NCBI GenBank assembly: GCA_019117525.1
Contig: DWZO01000004.1
Location: 1 to 24,946 of the forward strand
From: Allocoprobacillus merdigallinarum
GTDB taxonomy: Bacteria; Bacillota_I; Bacilli_A; Erysipelotrichales; Coprobacillaceae
Reading direction: 5' to 3'
Length of the DNA: 24,946 bases
The notes beneath the pieces are model-generated. The model was not told the DNA's origin, did not search any database, and saw only the letters and a list, made by a program, of their open reading frames with translations. The first letter of the stretch is position 1, and the number at the start of each line of letters is the position of its first letter. This document shows positions 7,461 through 15,593 of the stretch, one piece after another. The position numbers were made by a program, and so were the translations under genes.

Positions 7461-9068
7461 ATGGAATATAAAGATTATATGAATCAGATTCAACAAAGAT
7501 TGAATACAATGAGTGCAGAAGAAAAGAATCAATGGATTTATCAATATGCCAGGGTTCTTGATAAAAGTCAACGTCAAAAAATGTTAGAAAGTTTAAATTT
7601 TGAACATTCTCAAATCATCAATTTTCATGAAAAAGACTTTCAACAATTTATCAAGGATGTGAGTGATGGGGAATTAACGATACCTGCAACAGAAGAGGAT
7701 GATTATTATTATGGCTATGATTCAGAATATATAACGTATTATACAAAAGAATGTGATCTTTTAAATCAATTGAATGATTATATTCAAGATGCTTTTCTAT
7801 ATATCAATAATTGTCAATATCAGCAGGGATTCAATATTCTTCAAAAGCTGCAAGATTTAGAATATGAAGCTGTATATGATTATGGGGATATATATGAATT
7901 ATCTTTTGCAGAGTTATTTGAAAATAACTTGATAGATGTTAGCCTTGAACAATATTCACTTTATTATTTATATGCTGCTTTTCAGCTACATCGAAATATA
8001 TCTGAAATGTATTCATATTTCAATCAGAGTAAGGTTGAATATGTTCTCAGCGATTTAATGGCTTTTGGACCAGAAGAGATAACACTGAGTGATGATGAAT
8101 ATGATCGATGGACATCATTTTTAGAAAATACGCCAGGAGACTATGCAGCAAAGCTTTTAAGAGATATATGCTTTCTTTATGGAGATATCAATCAATTAAC
8201 AAAAATGACTTTCGAGATAGGAGCTAAACATCCATCTTTATATCTAGATGTTATTGACTATGATCTTTCTTTACATCAATTAGAACATGCTAAATCTATC
8301 GCATCACAGGCTTTCAAGCAGCTAGATGAAGGTTTAACGATACGTTCAAAAATTGCTGAAAAACTGATTCCATACTGTCCAGATGATATAGAGTTGTATA
8401 AAATATCTTTCTTATCCAATCCTCAGATTAATCATTGTTTGCAATTATATACATTAGATTGTGATATCGCTTTTATAAAAACTGAATTTCAGAAGAAAAA
8501 CTATGCTATTCGTTTTGAATTTGCAACCCTAGAACAAGAAAAAGCTTCTTTATCTTCTGATCAAAAAGAGATTCTTTTATTTTTCTTAGGAGACTACGAA
8601 AATATTCTTGAAAAAGCTGAAAAAGATCAAGATAATCTTGGATGGTCATCAAATTTAAAAGGAATACTTATACCATTATTACTCATGTATCTGAAACCAG
8701 AAAAGATGCATTTTGTGGCTGATGATGCAGTTATGGATGATTTAAAGCGTAGTTTAAAAGTAAGAGGAGAAGATTTCTATCAGTTATTTCATATCTGGAA
8801 AGAAAAATACATGATGACTGATGAATTCAAAAAGAAATGTATCCAATGGTTAAAAGATGAAATCGAACAAAGAGCTGAAGTTATTGTAGGAGGAACACAT
8901 CGTCACAGTTATTATCAGGTTGCAAAAGAAATTGTTGTTTTATCAGAGATTTTATATCTCAATAAAAACATTACAAGCATGGAAACATTTGTGAAAGACT
9001 ATATAAAAAGATATTCACGTAAACATGCTTTTAAAGCTGAAATGTTAAAATATGCAAAACAAGCATAA
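7461..9068 (+). CDS. Large helical-repeat protein, last gene of primase-helicase operon
   Basis: A 535-residue protein, almost entirely predicted helix and probably a TPR-like solenoid scaffold. The N-terminus (SAEEKNQWIYQYARVLDKSQ, 19-38) and an acidic Tyr-rich segment near 78-95 are distinctive. The C-terminus carries GGTHRHSYYQVAKEIVVLSE (about 478-497) and then YIKRYSRKHAFKAEM (about 514-528). This 'RxSY...A...Y...R.AF..E' ending is, from memory, typical of helical-repeat regions associated with bacterial SWIM zinc-finger proteins, which is notable because a SWIM-SNF2 protein lies 6.5 kb downstream. No active-site motif, signal peptide or membrane segment is seen. The start has AGAGG about 8 bases ahead. 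The gene lies 9 bases after its neighbour and 19 bases before a strong terminator, so it closes the four-gene operon. A scaffold or target-recognition role is inference only. Confidence 0.75.
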   Translation: MEYKDYMNQIQQRLNTMSAEEKNQWIYQYARVLDKSQRQKMLESLNFEHSQIINFHEKDFQQFIKDVSDGELTIPATEEDDYYYGYDSEYITYYTKECDLLNQLNDYIQDAFLYINNCQYQQGFNILQKLQDLEYEAVYDYGDIYELSFAELFENNLIDVSLEQYSLYYLYAAFQLHRNISEMYSYFNQSKVEYVLSDLMAFGPEEITLSDDEYDRWTSFLENTPGDYAAKLLRDICFLYGDINQLTKMTFEIGAKHPSLYLDVIDYDLSLHQLEHAKSIASQAFKQLDEGLTIRSKIAEKLIPYCPDDIELYKISFLSNPQINHCLQLYTLDCDIAFIKTEFQKKNYAIRFEFATLEQEKASLSSDQKEILLFFLGDYENILEKAEKDQDNLGWSSNLKGILIPLLLMYLKPEKMHFVADDAVMDDLKRSLKVRGEDFYQLFHIWKEKYMMTDEFKKKCIQWLKDEIEQRAEVIVGGTHRHSYYQVAKEIVVLSEILYLNKNITSMETFVKDYIKRYSRKHAFKAEMLKYAKQA

Positions 9069-9087
9069 TGTCTACATTTTGTTTTAT

Positions 9088-9114
9088 AAAACCGTTTGAA
9101 AAGAACGGTTTTTT
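9088..9114 (+). terminator. Terminator of the primase-helicase operon
   Basis: AAAACCGTT (9088-9096) pairs perfectly with AACGGTTTT (9104-9112) across a 7-base loop and runs into six Ts. It separates the upstream operon from the Wadjet promoter that begins a dozen bases later. Confidence 0.85.
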
Positions 9115-9125
9115 ATGTCATTATA

Positions 9126-9134
9126 TGCTATAAT
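9126..9134 (+). promoter_or_regulatory. Extended -10 promoter of the jet operon
   Basis: TGCTATAAT: a perfect TATAAT box at 9129-9134 with the TG of an extended -10, 28 bases ahead of the jetA start. The expected -35 position falls in the T-run of the preceding terminator and is poor, consistent with dependence on the extended -10. Confidence 0.65.
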
Positions 9135-9162
9135 ATGAATAATTGAGAGAAAGGGAAGATTT

Positions 9163-10509
9163 ATGCATAATTTATTTGATGTGATACCAAATCAATTTTT
9201 CTATATTTTTATAGGTGATAATAAGCGTATATTGTCAGATTGTGTTTACTTAGCTTATCAGTCATTTCAAAATGATCTTTCTTTTTCATGTACAAGGGAA
9301 CAGCTACTAACAATATTTCAGGATTACTTTGAAACACATCTTACTACGATTGACAGTGAAGAATGTTTGAACAATTCTAGAGATAAGGCTTTGTATGTAT
9401 TAAAGCGTTTAAAGGATTGTGGATGGATTCATGAAGAAGTTGGTGAAAATTATGAAGTGTTTATCACTTTTGAAGATTATAGTATTCAGATTATGGATTG
9501 TTTGTTTCATTTAGAAGATGTAAGAGAAAGTGAAGAGTATTCAGGACTTATATATAATATATATACATCATTTCAAAACTTTGATATTCATCGAGGTGAT
9601 TTGATTTTTGAAACAGCTTATGAAAATACCAAAGATTTAATTCATAAATTAAAAAATTTGAATTCCAATATCAAAAAATATATTCAAAAACTATTAGATG
9701 ATGGTATAAAAGATGACTTGCAGGCTTTATTAAATTCTTTACTGCAGGAATATCAGACAAAAATCATTGATCGTGCCTATTACAATCTGACAACCTATGA
9801 TAATCCTTCTAAATATCGCCAGAGCATTCTTTCACGTATTCAGGAAGTGATGGATAATCAGGATTATGTCAGTTTGATTATTCATAATATTATGGAAAGA
9901 AAAGGTATCGAACATGATCAGGCTTATGATTTATTGATGAATCAGAAAGAATATATCATGCAATCTTTTGAACATATTGAGGATATCATGCAGGAAATTG
10001 ATAGTAAGAATAATAAATTTATTGAATCAGCGATTCATCGTATCACTTTCTTATTAAACAATCAAAATGATATTGAAGGAAAAATTAATAATATCATAAA
10101 ATCCATTGCCAGTGGAAATGATGTTAATGATTTAGGTAATATCTATATCAATCAGATGATTAATCGTGATTCTTTATATATTCCTCGACAAATAAGTAAA
10201 CCAGTGAAAACACAAATCGAAGATACTGTCATTTTAGATGAAAAGCAAAGAATAGAGTCTATAGAAAGAATCAAAAGATCAGAAAATTATTCTCATAAAA
10301 AAATTGAAGAAAAAGTGATGTTATTATTAAAGGATGGACCATTTAAAGGTTCACAATTACCATTAGAGACACAAAATGATTTGATTTATTTTGTCTTTAT
10401 TTATCTTTATGGATTTAGCTATCAGACCAAATATCAGGTAGAACCTTTAAATGAAGAAGTGATAATCAATCATTATCGTTTTCAGGACTTTTTGGTGAAG
10501 GAGAGATGA
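9163..10509 (+). CDS. jetA: Wadjet subunit JetA (kleisin-like)
   Basis: First gene of a four-gene Wadjet operon; 448 residues. JetA is the kleisin-like subunit that bridges the two SMC-like JetC heads and recruits the JetB dimer. The opening HNLFDVIPNQFFYIF (2-16) is like JetA of the Firmicute Wadjet group (DUF5716 family, usually labelled type III); I assign the type by this resemblance only. Residues about 45-110 look like a winged helix (YVLKRLKDCGWIHEE at 78-92), the middle is long helices (about 150-300), and a second small winged-helix-like segment closes the protein (about 385-440), the usual kleisin plan. It starts at an ATG preceded by AAAGGGAAG and an extended -10 promoter, and ends 1 base before jetB. 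Identity rests mainly on operon order with an unmistakable JetC and JetD. Confidence 0.85.
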   Translation: MHNLFDVIPNQFFYIFIGDNKRILSDCVYLAYQSFQNDLSFSCTREQLLTIFQDYFETHLTTIDSEECLNNSRDKALYVLKRLKDCGWIHEEVGENYEVFITFEDYSIQIMDCLFHLEDVRESEEYSGLIYNIYTSFQNFDIHRGDLIFETAYENTKDLIHKLKNLNSNIKKYIQKLLDDGIKDDLQALLNSLLQEYQTKIIDRAYYNLTTYDNPSKYRQSILSRIQEVMDNQDYVSLIIHNIMERKGIEHDQAYDLLMNQKEYIMQSFEHIEDIMQEIDSKNNKFIESAIHRITFLLNNQNDIEGKINNIIKSIASGNDVNDLGNIYINQMINRDSLYIPRQISKPVKTQIEDTVILDEKQRIESIERIKRSENYSHKKIEEKVMLLLKDGPFKGSQLPLETQNDLIYFVFIYLYGFSYQTKYQVEPLNEEVIINHYRFQDFLVKER

Positions 10510-10510
10510 C

Positions 10511-11155
10511 ATGAATAAATATCAGCAGGCCACAACATTTTATAATCACTATGTACGTTTAAGTGATTCGAAAAAAGAAGAATTTTCACGTTTGTGTAAT
10601 AAATTATTGAGTTATAATTATATCTGTGCCAGTCGTCCTAAAGATCAGGATGACTATTATAAAATTGTTAGTGAATTAGATTTATATGTTCAATACTTTG
10701 CATTAATGGATTATGTTGTAGAACATCATCAAGTAGATAAAGTCATTAATTTATATAATTTACAAAATTATAATCGTTATACATTGAAGAAAAATGAATC
10801 CATTGTTTTATTGCTTTTAAGAAGATTCTATTATCAGAAGATGCAGGAAGTTTCATTAATAGATCAGATTACAATGACAATGGAAGAACTTCATGACGCT
10901 ATGCTTGCCACAGGACTTTTTGAAAAACGCATCAATAAAGGTGAAATGAGAGACATATTGCGTATTTTAAGACGTTATCATATTATTGACACAACAGGAC
11001 AAAGTGATGATGATCAATCAATCATTATCATTTATCCAACAATACTCTATGTTTTGCCAGTTCAACAGATAGAAGATATTGATCATCGATTAGCAGAATA
11101 CAGCAGACAAGGTGGTGACAAAAGTGAAGAAGCTCGTGAAGATGAAGATTATTAA
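10511..11155 (+). CDS. jetB: Wadjet subunit JetB (KITE-like)
   Basis: 214 residues, in the usual JetB position between JetA and the SMC-like JetC. JetB proteins are KITE-type winged-helix dimers (like MukE) that bind the kleisin and DNA. The protein is cytosolic and helical. Residues about 55-110 form a helix pair (DLYVQYFALMDYVVEHHQ and the following VLLLLRRFYYQK), and 120-180 resemble a winged helix ending in a beta-hairpin (MRDILRILRRYHIIDTTG, then IIIIYPTILYVLP). The last 20 residues are polar and partly exist because the reading frame overlaps the start of jetC. The ribosome binding site GGAGAG lies inside the end of jetA, 1-base spacing, so translation is coupled. By itself the sequence would be hard to name; context makes the call. 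Confidence 0.85.
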   Translation: MNKYQQATTFYNHYVRLSDSKKEEFSRLCNKLLSYNYICASRPKDQDDYYKIVSELDLYVQYFALMDYVVEHHQVDKVINLYNLQNYNRYTLKKNESIVLLLLRRFYYQKMQEVSLIDQITMTMEELHDAMLATGLFEKRINKGEMRDILRILRRYHIIDTTGQSDDDQSIIIIYPTILYVLPVQQIEDIDHRLAEYSRQGGDKSEEAREDEDY

Positions 11156-14100
11156 TTGGCATCTTTTTAGTAATGAAACAATTGAAATCAAAAATAATGT
11201 TGTTATTACAGGGGAAAATGGAACAGGTAAGTCAACATTATTGGATGCACTTCAGTATGTTTTAACTGCTGGGAAAGCCAAATTTAACAGTGCTGCCAAT
11301 GATTCTGGAAAACGTAATATAGAAGGGTATATGCGTGGAAAACTGGGACGAGAAGGTAAGCCATTTTTACGTACTGGGGATGTTGTTTCTTACATTGTCT
11401 TAGAATATTTTGATGAAACATCCAAACGTTCACAACTGATAGGCGTCGTCCTTGAATTAAGTCAAGCCAATATTAAAAAGGAACTCTTCTTTCAAGTTTT
11501 AGGCCAAAATATACAGGATGATTTGTTTATTCATAAACGACATATCTATAATCGTAACGAATTTAGAAAAGAATTACAAAAACGCAAGCTTAAAGCCAAT
11601 TTTGCAGATAAGAAGAGTCAGGTTCCTTCACTTTTTAGACAAAGTTTAGGTGTCTCTTCAAAATATTTTGAACTGATACCTCGAGCCCTGGCATTTAAGC
11701 CTATTAATCAGGTATATAATTTTATTTATGATTTTTTATTGAATGAAGATCCTGTCAAAATTGATGATTTACGTAATAATATTCATGCTTATAGACATTT
11801 AAGTGATGTCTTAAAAGAACAACAAAAACGTATGGAATTATTAGAACAAATTGAAAAAACATATCAGCAATATCAAAAAACAATGAAACATTTAAAAAAT
11901 TATGAATTTGTAAAAGATGTGTTTTATATAGAAAGCTTAAATTATCAAAAAGGACAATTGGTACAGAGTATCGCGAAAAATAAGAAAATGATTCAAGATA
12001 TGAAACAACAGATATCTCTGATTCAAAATCAGTTACATGGTTTACAAAAAGATGTCTTTCAATTGGAAAGTACTCTTGAATCTAATGAAAGCTATCGTTT
12101 AAAAAAAGAACTAGAAGAAAATCTTCATCAGCAACAAAGACGTTTTGAACAGATATCTCAAGATTATCAGTTCTATATATCACAATTACAGGAAGATATC
12201 ACAATGTTAAAGCGTTTAAGAATGAAAGAGACTTTTGTTGAACGTATTCAAAATCAAGATTATGATAGTCAGTATTTAAGTGAACAACTTTTTGATATCC
12301 GTAATGATTTAAATGAAAGACGAAATGTCAATATGCAAAAAACAGCTCAATATAATCATGAGTTCAAACAGCTTAGAGAAACCAGTCAGCAGTTCAATAA
12401 ACAGATGGAACTGTTGAATCGTAATCGTTTTTATTATCGCAAAGAAGTCAGTGAATTAATCGAAGTTCTTTCAGTGAATCTGGAAGAATATTTTCAGCAA
12501 AAAGTTGAAGTTAAGCCTTTATGTGAATATCTGGAAGTAACAGATGAATCATGGCGTCAGGCTATTGAAGGTTATCTCAATACGCAGCGCTTTGATTTGA
12601 TTATTGAACCTGTTTATTTTCAAAAAGCTATGCAAATTTATGAACAATATAAAGCAGAACATCATATTTTTGGTGTCGGTATTGTAAATGTGATTCCTTT
12701 ACAGAAATATTCTCAAACAGCAGAAAATAGCTTGGCACAGTTTGTGACAAGTTATAATAGCTATGCCAAAAATTATGCCAATATGATTTTAAATAAGGTT
12801 CATTGTGTTGAACATGTTGAAGATTTGACACAATATCCAATTGCAATCACAAAGACATGCATGGTTTATCAAAATTATGCTGTGAGAGCTATCAATCCTA
12901 AAATCTATCAACAACCATATCTAGGACAGGAAGCCATGAAAATTCAAAAGCAGATCATTCATCAAAAATTAACTGATTTAAAGCAAGAGATGACACAGAT
13001 AGAAAAACAAAAACAGGATGCATCAAGAATTGTCCATTGGATTGAACAGTCACATATCAGTGATCTTGTTAGAAATTTCTATATTATTGATGATTATCGT
13101 CTGCTTGAAAAACAAATTCAGGATTTAAAAACACGCTTAAGTGAGATTGAAGAAGATGATTCCATTATGACTTTGATGTTCCAGCTTGAACATCTTCAAA
13201 AAGAATTGAAAACAGTTCAAAATCAGCTGACAGAGAAACAAAATCAATATAGTTATGAAACAGTCAGCATGGAAAATAACCAGAAGTCTTTAGAATCTTT
13301 GGAACAGACTTTGTCATCTTTACCACCACTTCCTGTAACACTTGATCCAGAAGTTGAAAAAATCAAACAACGTTACCAAAAACGTTATGGCAGATATCAG
13401 TATCAGACAATCAATCATCAGCTTCAATCGCGAATCAATGAGGATAATGCACAAGTTGTCAAAGATCAAAAAGATGTGGAATATCATATGCGTACATTTA
13501 ATCATGAAGCCAAAATGGGTTATGAAGAAAGTGTTGAAAACATTGATGCCTATTTAACGATGTATTATCAGTTAAGAGATATCGAAATTGTGAAGCGACA
13601 GGAAGATGTTCGTCAGGCACGCATGAAGTGTGAAATGTCTTTCCAGGAATCATTTATTTCAAGGCTTTACGAAAAGATTCAACAGGCTAAAAAAGACATT
13701 CAGGAACTGAATAAAGGATTAAAAAATAAAAACTTTAATGGAGATCACTATGAATTTGAAGTCAATCCAAGTCGTCGACCAGAATATCGACAATATTATG
13801 ACATCATCAGTACAAACCAGCAATATAACAGCGACAATTTATTTGTTACGACGTTATCACAAGAAAATCGTCATGTTATGGATGAGCTGTTTAAACAAAT
13901 GGCTTTATTAGATGATAATGAAAGTGGAGAAAAGTTACTCAGAAAATATACAGACTATCGTGAATATCTTGATTATGATATCAAGATAACTCATGAAAAT
14001 GGTGATTTCACAAAGTTTTCTAAGGTCAATCGTGAAAAATCAGGTGGAGAGACACAGACACCATTTTATGTTGTGATTGCTTCAAGCTTTGAACAGCTTA

Positions 14101-14336
14101 TTAAGCAACGATATCAGGAAGATTCAGGATGTGTTGTTTTATTTGATGAAGCATTTAATAATATGGATGAAACAAGAATTCAGTCTATGATGAAATTTTA
14201 TAATGAACTCAATGTTCAGATTATTATTGCAGTTCCACCTGATAGGGCTAGTACAATTATGCCTTATGTTGATACCACTTTAGCGATTATCAAATCTGGA
14301 GATCATTCATTTGTAGAGGAAATTATTCATGAATAA
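11124..14336 (+). CDS. jetC: Wadjet SMC-like ATPase JetC
   Basis: The motor of the Wadjet complex; 1070 residues. JetC dimers extrude DNA loops by ATP hydrolysis, letting the complex recognise small circular DNA. Walker A is GENGTGKST (30-38); long coiled-coil arms span about 220-440 and 600-920; a hinge-like region lies near 445-590 (TDESWRQAIEGYL); the C-terminal head has the signature SGGETQTPFY (973-982) and Walker B VVLFDEAFNN, with D1008 and the catalytic E1009. All ATPase motifs are intact. I chose the GTG at 11124: AAGGTGGTGA lies just upstream and the product then begins MKKLVKMKIINWHLF, the expected family start. GTG codons at 11112, 11115 and 11136 and an ATG at 11142 are alternatives. 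This start overlaps jetB by 32 bases; the stop overlaps jetD by 8 bases, so the operon is translationally coupled throughout. Confidence 0.95.
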   Translation: MKKLVKMKIINWHLFSNETIEIKNNVVITGENGTGKSTLLDALQYVLTAGKAKFNSAANDSGKRNIEGYMRGKLGREGKPFLRTGDVVSYIVLEYFDETSKRSQLIGVVLELSQANIKKELFFQVLGQNIQDDLFIHKRHIYNRNEFRKELQKRKLKANFADKKSQVPSLFRQSLGVSSKYFELIPRALAFKPINQVYNFIYDFLLNEDPVKIDDLRNNIHAYRHLSDVLKEQQKRMELLEQIEKTYQQYQKTMKHLKNYEFVKDVFYIESLNYQKGQLVQSIAKNKKMIQDMKQQISLIQNQLHGLQKDVFQLESTLESNESYRLKKELEENLHQQQRRFEQISQDYQFYISQLQEDITMLKRLRMKETFVERIQNQDYDSQYLSEQLFDIRNDLNERRNVNMQKTAQYNHEFKQLRETSQQFNKQMELLNRNRFYYRKEVSELIEVLSVNLEEYFQQKVEVKPLCEYLEVTDESWRQAIEGYLNTQRFDLIIEPVYFQKAMQIYEQYKAEHHIFGVGIVNVIPLQKYSQTAENSLAQFVTSYNSYAKNYANMILNKVHCVEHVEDLTQYPIAITKTCMVYQNYAVRAINPKIYQQPYLGQEAMKIQKQIIHQKLTDLKQEMTQIEKQKQDASRIVHWIEQSHISDLVRNFYIIDDYRLLEKQIQDLKTRLSEIEEDDSIMTLMFQLEHLQKELKTVQNQLTEKQNQYSYETVSMENNQKSLESLEQTLSSLPPLPVTLDPEVEKIKQRYQKRYGRYQYQTINHQLQSRINEDNAQVVKDQKDVEYHMRTFNHEAKMGYEESVENIDAYLTMYYQLRDIEIVKRQEDVRQARMKCEMSFQESFISRLYEKIQQAKKDIQELNKGLKNKNFNGDHYEFEVNPSRRPEYRQYYDIISTNQQYNSDNLFVTTLSQENRHVMDELFKQMALLDDNESGEKLLRKYTDYREYLDYDIKITHENGDFTKFSKVNREKSGGETQTPFYVVIASSFEQLIKQRYQEDSGCVVLFDEAFNNMDETRIQSMMKFYNELNVQIIIAVPPDRASTIMPYVDTTLAIIKSGDHSFVEEIIHE

Positions 14337-15507
14337 ATATGGAAAATTGGTTTTAAATCATTTATTAGATAAATATGAACGTAGTGTTTTGTCTAAACAA
14401 GGCTCAGATAAACATTTACGCATTCATATACCAGTACGTAAAATGTTTCCTAAATATGATAACAGTGATTATTATCATGAACGTTTGTTGATTGATGAAG
14501 CACTTCATGATTTAAGAGAATTACATATCGTGAGTTTATCAATGGACCTAGATGGTATTGATGATATTGAACTTTCTTTAATGAATATTGAAAAAGCCTA
14601 TCAATATGCAAATCGAACTTTTTCTTTAGAAACAAGAAAGACAGTTATTCAGCTATTGGAACAGACAACATTTTCATATCAATGGCTGGAAACTTTTCGT
14701 ATCGATATGTTAAAAAAGCTTTCTTTGTTTCAGTCGGTTTATCGCTATTTGAATCTTGATGATATTTTGGAAATTAAGGATATTTTTACAGTTTTGAAAG
14801 CTTTGCCTTTACAAAGTCATGAAATCTCATTAAGAAAGTTTTCTTTGGCGGTTTTAAAAGATTCTAAACGTTTAGAAGTTATCAAAACACGTTTATTACA
14901 TATTTTATTTGATTACTGTCCGGAAAGTTTTGAGGATGAAGATGATGCTTTTGCATATTTCAATATTATGAAAAATCCTGGTTTTCTCTATTTAAGGGGA
15001 CGCATGGTCATTGAACTCAATGGTCAAGTCATTGATTTAGGGCGTTTAAAAAGTCCCTTTTCTTTGATGAGTGAAAATATAGAACAATTACATATCTTAG
15101 ATATCCAAGATCAGAATGTTTTGACCATTGAAAATCTGACTTCATTTTATGATACTGTTTTAGATAATACACTTGTGATTTACTTAGGTGGTTATCATAA
15201 TGCTTTAAGACGTTCGTTGCTGACAAAAATATATGCGCTTTATCCCCATCTAAAGTTTTATCATTTTGGTGATATTGATGCAGGAGGCTTTTATATCTAT
15301 TATCATTTAAAAGAAAAAACACAGATTCCTTTTGAGATGCTTGGCATGGATATTCCCACATTACAGCACTATCAGGCTTATTGTAAATCCTTAACGCAAA
15401 ATGATAGACGCCGATTAGAGAAACTGCAGGAAAAACATCATTTAGAAGTTATCAGTTATATGCTAACGCACAATTGTAAGCTGGAACAGGAAATTGTGAA
15501 TCTGTAA
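14329..15507 (+). CDS. jetD: Wadjet nuclease JetD (Toprim fold)
   Basis: 392 residues, last gene of the Wadjet operon. JetD is the nuclease that cleaves DNA once the JetABC motor has measured a small circular molecule; its catalytic part is a topoisomerase VI/Spo11-like Toprim domain. The N-terminal half (about 1-210) is a helical/winged-helix region that forms the DNA-binding arm in the family. The Toprim half starts near 255: TIENLTSF supplies the acidic E268, a Gly-rich turn LGGYHNAL follows at 286-293, and FGDIDAGG (313-320) gives the DxD pair D315/D317. All metal-binding positions are therefore present and the enzyme should be active. The ATG at 14329 lies within the end of jetC, preceded by GAGGAA. 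A terminator follows the stop directly. Length and motifs are normal for the family. Confidence 0.93.
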   Translation: MNKYGKLVLNHLLDKYERSVLSKQGSDKHLRIHIPVRKMFPKYDNSDYYHERLLIDEALHDLRELHIVSLSMDLDGIDDIELSLMNIEKAYQYANRTFSLETRKTVIQLLEQTTFSYQWLETFRIDMLKKLSLFQSVYRYLNLDDILEIKDIFTVLKALPLQSHEISLRKFSLAVLKDSKRLEVIKTRLLHILFDYCPESFEDEDDAFAYFNIMKNPGFLYLRGRMVIELNGQVIDLGRLKSPFSLMSENIEQLHILDIQDQNVLTIENLTSFYDTVLDNTLVIYLGGYHNALRRSLLTKIYALYPHLKFYHFGDIDAGGFYIYYHLKEKTQIPFEMLGMDIPTLQHYQAYCKSLTQNDRRRLEKLQEKHHLEVISYMLTHNCKLEQEIVNL

Positions 15508-15520
15508 TCAAAACATTTTC

Positions 15521-15545
15521 AAAGAGTCATGATATGGCTCTTTTT
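15521..15545 (+). terminator. Terminator of the jet operon
   Basis: AAAGAGTCAT (15521-15530) pairs with ATGGCTCTTT (15534-15543, one G-T pair) over a 3-base turn and ends in five Ts. It lies 13 bases after the jetD stop. Confidence 0.75.
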
Positions 15546-15559
15546 ATTATGATAAAATA

Positions 15560-15568
15560 TGATATAAT
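15560..15568 (+). promoter_or_regulatory. Extended -10 promoter of the SNF2 unit
   Basis: TGATATAAT: a perfect TATAAT box (15563-15568) with an upstream TG, 25 bases before the SNF2 start codon. As at the jet operon, the -35 position falls on the T-run of the preceding terminator and is weak. Confidence 0.65.
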
Positions 15569-15593
15569 GTGCACATATAAGGAGAATTCATCT

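Noticed and set aside
15029..15361. Minus-strand open frame of 110 residues
   Set aside because: Antisense to the Toprim half of jetD, where the coding frame has conserved catalytic residues.
15534..15593. Upstream start for the SNF2 gene
   Set aside because: It lies inside the jet terminator and upstream of the SNF2 -10 box; the ATG at 15594 has AAGGAG at the right distance.
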